Shown: positions 60,601 through 64,000 of the stretch, piece by piece
Layout: every line of letters starts with the position of its first letter
How positions within the stretch are numbered: the first letter of the stretch is position 1
DNA from: Sipunculus nudus
Taxonomy: Eukaryota; Annelida; Sipuncula; Golfingiida; Sipunculidae
DNA length: 64,000 nt
Direction: 5' to 3'
NCBI GenBank assembly: GCA_026874595.1
Contig: CM049306.1
Location: 52,732,019 to 52,796,018 of the forward strand
Program-made: the position numbers and the translations under genes
The notes under the pieces: model-generated
What the model saw: the letters and a program-made list of their open reading frames with translations, nothing else
What the model was told of the DNA's origin: nothing
Databases searched by the model: none

Positions 60601-60864
60601 TATCTGTTGTCTGCAGAAATGAAACCAGCCAGCGAGGTGCGACGCAGCCTTTGTTGTTACGTTTCGTTTGTATTACAGCTCACCGGCCGGGCATCCTATG
60701 TGCCCGAGGCCCTAAGCAAACCACGTCAGGGGCCATTCTCTCTGAGCCTGTGGCCTGTTCAGACGTTTACCGGGGCGATGAGCTGTCACTCAAAACGAAA
60801 TGAACATTGGCTCCGTGTATTCCTCGCTTGGCTGTGTCTTACAGCACAAGGTCTGAATAAATAA
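60598..60864 (+). other. Possible exon with polyadenylation signal, unrecognised
   Basis: CTGTTGTCTGCAG at about 60604-60616 is a good splice acceptor. An 82-codon frame from ATG 60619 runs to a stop overlapping GAATAAATAAATA (AATAAA at about 60858). The composition is GC-richer than its surroundings. The protein, with CCYVSFVLQLTG and WLRVFLAWLCL segments, matches nothing I recognise. It could be a terminal exon of an unseen gene or a non-coding transcript. Confidence 0.25.
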
Positions 60865-63800
60865 ATATATATCCAAAAGATTGGTCAAAGTAGACAAATA
60901 GTACACAGTAAAAACGATTTTTTGCCACACAAAACTGTTCAACGATTCTCATAACTGCATTTACACCATAGAAGAACAATAGCTAGAAATGTTCTCCTAA
61001 CGACCACTCGCAAATTTCCAAAATAAATACTGCAACAGAACTTGGTTATAATAAATTTTATTGGAAGTAAGTACATGAAATTACAAATCAACTGAGGAAA
61101 CAGAGAGATCTTTACAAAGTAAGGTGTACGTTACTGATATAAAAGCCAACGTTACGTTTATCTTGTAATGTACCATTCTTACTATATTTCTTGACCCGAT
61201 AAGCCCCTTCAATATACATGCTTAATTGGCTTAGGTCCTTGTATAGTGTGATGGGCTATGACGTGCACAGCAGTAGTGCTGGTGAAATAGTTTATTGTCG
61301 TTTTTATTAAGTTTATAGTTACACAATTTTTACAGATATATATTGCAAAGTTTCATTGATACTAGTATTTACATGTCATTTGTTTTAACATATAAAATTA
61401 ATGAAATATCTTAAATCTATGAATATCTCTCGTGATCGATGAATTGCACATTTTGATATTTTAATTTAAATATCTACTTTAAATTGCATTATTATTCGAC
61501 AAACCGAACGCAATACGTGAATTCATAAATTTTGAATTGTGAAATATGGTGGATGTGGTGATTCAACTAAGAGAAACACATTTTAAATTTTGGGATTAGA
61601 ATCTCTACTTCCTCTACCTGAGTCAACAAAATGGGGCACTTGTATAACAGCTCGGAAAATGCGTCAAATTGAATCACTGGTGTCAAACTAAGTAAAACTG
61701 GCCAGCCAACAAATGGAAGGAGTTAATCTTCGAATTATGGGTGTCATAGATTCCCTAAATTAAAAGGAACTTGTCAGCTTCAACAACATTATCAATTTAT
61801 GCAAAAATCATATCTACAACCGTGTTAGTTGTGCAGATCACGTCCCACACATTTGATAAAATATAAATTTTTCCCATTCTATCCCTCTAGATGGCCAGAG
61901 ATTAGTAAAGTATGAACTAACAATATAAGCATATCACATGAGTTGCCAAGTAACTGTACAAGCAAGATCCATATTAACATATCAACAATCACTCAATAAA
62001 CAACAATATCATGACACAGTTACAAGACTGGCAATTTCAACAGGGCACCACAACGAACAATAGCACCTCAGCCGAGTCAGGGACTGACCAATATAAAACA
62101 AGACAACATATTACTCTGGCCTCGGTACCTGCATAATACCTTCAGTGTTTGATAACTGTGTCACAATTAATATCATAATTAATCATTAACAAAAAATCCT
62201 GGACTTGGGTTTCATAAATATATGTGGCTGAAAGATGTATTTTTTGGGGGTAATAAACGATACTGTAAGCTATACTTAACTTTATCTCCGTCCAGTCTAA
62301 GCTATGTTTAGTGAAATCTTGATCTAAATATTCTGACACATTAAAAGTTCTTTTGTTAAATAAAATACGTGTCATTCCGATTAAACCTGAGTGCAATTGA
62401 ATCCCTCTACTCCTGGGCTGAACGTCCGTGCGATTAGCTAACTTAAAATGTTCTGAATTGACTTATATTAGGTTCCATTGTTTTATGTGTCAAGCATTCC
62501 TCCAGAGAACGGAATGTAATATCCAAAATATGAAAGTCTAAATTTTCAATCCCCGTGCGAGCTGGTATTAAGAGTATTACATCTAAGTTTCAGCTATGCA
62601 AGAGTATTCATTTTCCTTGGCACCTAAGTGCCACTGCAAGGAGAATGAGTATTCAGCCTCCGTGTCATCCAGTATGAATACTGAGATCACGTTTCATCAC
62701 ACATATAGTATCAGCATCACAGCAGCACTCACCTCTCCAAATGGATTATGTGAACGACCACCATGCTTAATTCACTATTCCTCTATCATACGTATAAATC
62801 CGACTTTGAGGTAGTCCAATCCAGCGATTTTTATATAAAGCTAACATAAGAAATCTCTCCAAATTATATTAATGATTGAAATTTAAAATGGAGTCACAAA
62901 TCAGTAAGAGTATTTTATGTTCCGCATAGCCCCCAACAATGCATCCCTGTCCAATTTTTTGGAGGCACTGTCCCCTGGACAAACAGGGCTTTTTTCCAGA
63001 AGGGTTCATATGCTTAACCTTATATATATTTGCAACCCAGATAAGGTAGTAAAAGTGATAAAGCAAGATATGTAACATAATACCCAGATGTTAACAGACA
63101 ATTTGTTATACAAATATTGAAAACGTGCATGTGTGTGGATTCATTTTCATCTTTACTCTCCTTGGGTTATTCTTAAAATTCTTCTATTTGTGGAATGTCA
63201 TTCTTGTCAACACTTCAAACCAATTTTATTCACCTATACTAAATTTGCAACATTTATACATGAGGACATAATAAGAGATCAGAAAACAGATGATATACCA
63301 TTAAAATGGTGTCACCATTTCTCCATGATATGTGCACGAGGACTCTAATCTATATATTTTAAAAAATAAAATCTAAAATACCAGAAATTTTGTTGTATGG
63401 CGAAGAAGCTTTCATTTTCGTAATGTTACTGGCTGATACTGACAGTTGCAAGCATGTAGGGTCAAAAAGTTTGTTTGAAAAATGATTTCATTGGAGTAAA
63501 ATAAATATGGTAAAAAAATTTAATATAATATTGTATAAATGAAACGGCCTGTATATATGAAGACATAAACAAAACATGAAACCAATGCTTCCAGTATTTT
63601 GGTAACTATTTTTTACACCATGTTAAGTTAAAATCTATAAAGCATATTCAAATTGCTTGCACCTTAAATTGTAAAAAAAAAGTTTCCATTGTATATTTTC
63701 ATGTTCTCCAAGAGGCCAATCAACCCCAGATAATTACAACATACATTCTTATGATAAACATTGTGATAAAACATATACCGAGAGACTGAAATTATTAACA

Positions 63801-64000
63801 TGTAGACCTTTAATTCTTGGATCTTCTCTGGCTGTCTACACTTATATAGTAAAATGATAGTTCAGATGTGTTTAAATTAGATCAGTCCTGCTGTATTTTT
63901 TGTAATATATTACAACTTGGAGGCTTTTTCTCACATGTTAATTGTAAGTGTGGAAAAATCATGTCTCATCATATAAAAATCAATCTCAACATCAATACCG
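60865..64000. other. AT-rich right flank, no gene recognised
   Basis: Low-complexity AT sequence. Small frames at 62142-62396, 62596-62814 and 63133-63348 have no domain, no consistent splice signals and no repeat partners in the window. Confidence 0.45.

Overview
The window is eukaryotic and most likely molluscan (bivalve or gastropod). It is AT-rich, full of (TA)n, (CA)n, (GA)n and poly-C tracts, gene-poor, and crowded with repeats: tRNA-derived SINEs of a kind common in molluscs, a Gmr1-like Ty3/gypsy element, LINE scraps, MITEs and Helitron-like satellite carriers. The genes have introns. I see no rRNA, no authentic tRNA gene, no CRISPR array and no bacterial features. The species call is inference; no species-specific gene was recognised.

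Layout. 1-1796: unique flank with a long perfect hairpin and microsatellites. 1797-30920: a large non-coding segment present three times (copy 1 at 1797-7853, copy 2 at 7854-23320, partial copy 3 at 26560-30920). Because each copy shows the sequence without the others' insertions, the paralogues date and delimit the mobile elements inside them. These are a 6.8-kb LTR retrotransposon (9058-15875, TSD ATAT), a 146-bp MITE (TSD TAA), a foldback element, a polyA-tailed LINE piece, a Helitron-like element with internal tandem repeats, a SINE and an older LINE fragment. A solo LTR of the same retrotransposon family lies at 24498-25255 on the minus strand.

The LTR element has its pol domains in the order protease, integrase, reverse transcriptase, RNase H. 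That is the Ty1/copia-like order, on proteins that read as Ty3/gypsy. This and a SCAN-like gag mark the Gmr1-like group. It is dead: frameshifts, in-frame stops, a 5' LTR missing its last 37 bp, a lost zinc-knuckle Cys and a substituted integrase Glu.

32690-56732: a minus-strand tandem array of four C-type-lectin-like genes. I reconstruct a four-exon structure with all introns in phase 1: a separate signal-peptide exon, an N-terminal Cys-containing exon, and two exons for one C-type lectin-like domain (CTLD). Unit A (36370-40071) is the only one intact in sequence (236 codons). Unit B lacks the last exon and has a frameshift, unit C lacks the last exon and an acceptor, and unit D is complete apart from one in-frame TAG. 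Transposons (a pogo-like element, a Helitron-like element, hAT MITEs, SINEs) sit in the introns and spacers. The predicted lectins lack the inner CTLD disulfide and the EPN/QPD calcium-site motif, so they are probably secreted, non-classical lectin-like proteins.

56733-64000: mostly AT-rich sequence without recognisable genes, with two GC-richer patches (57195-57500 and 60280-60864). The second looks promoter- or exon-like but could not be identified.
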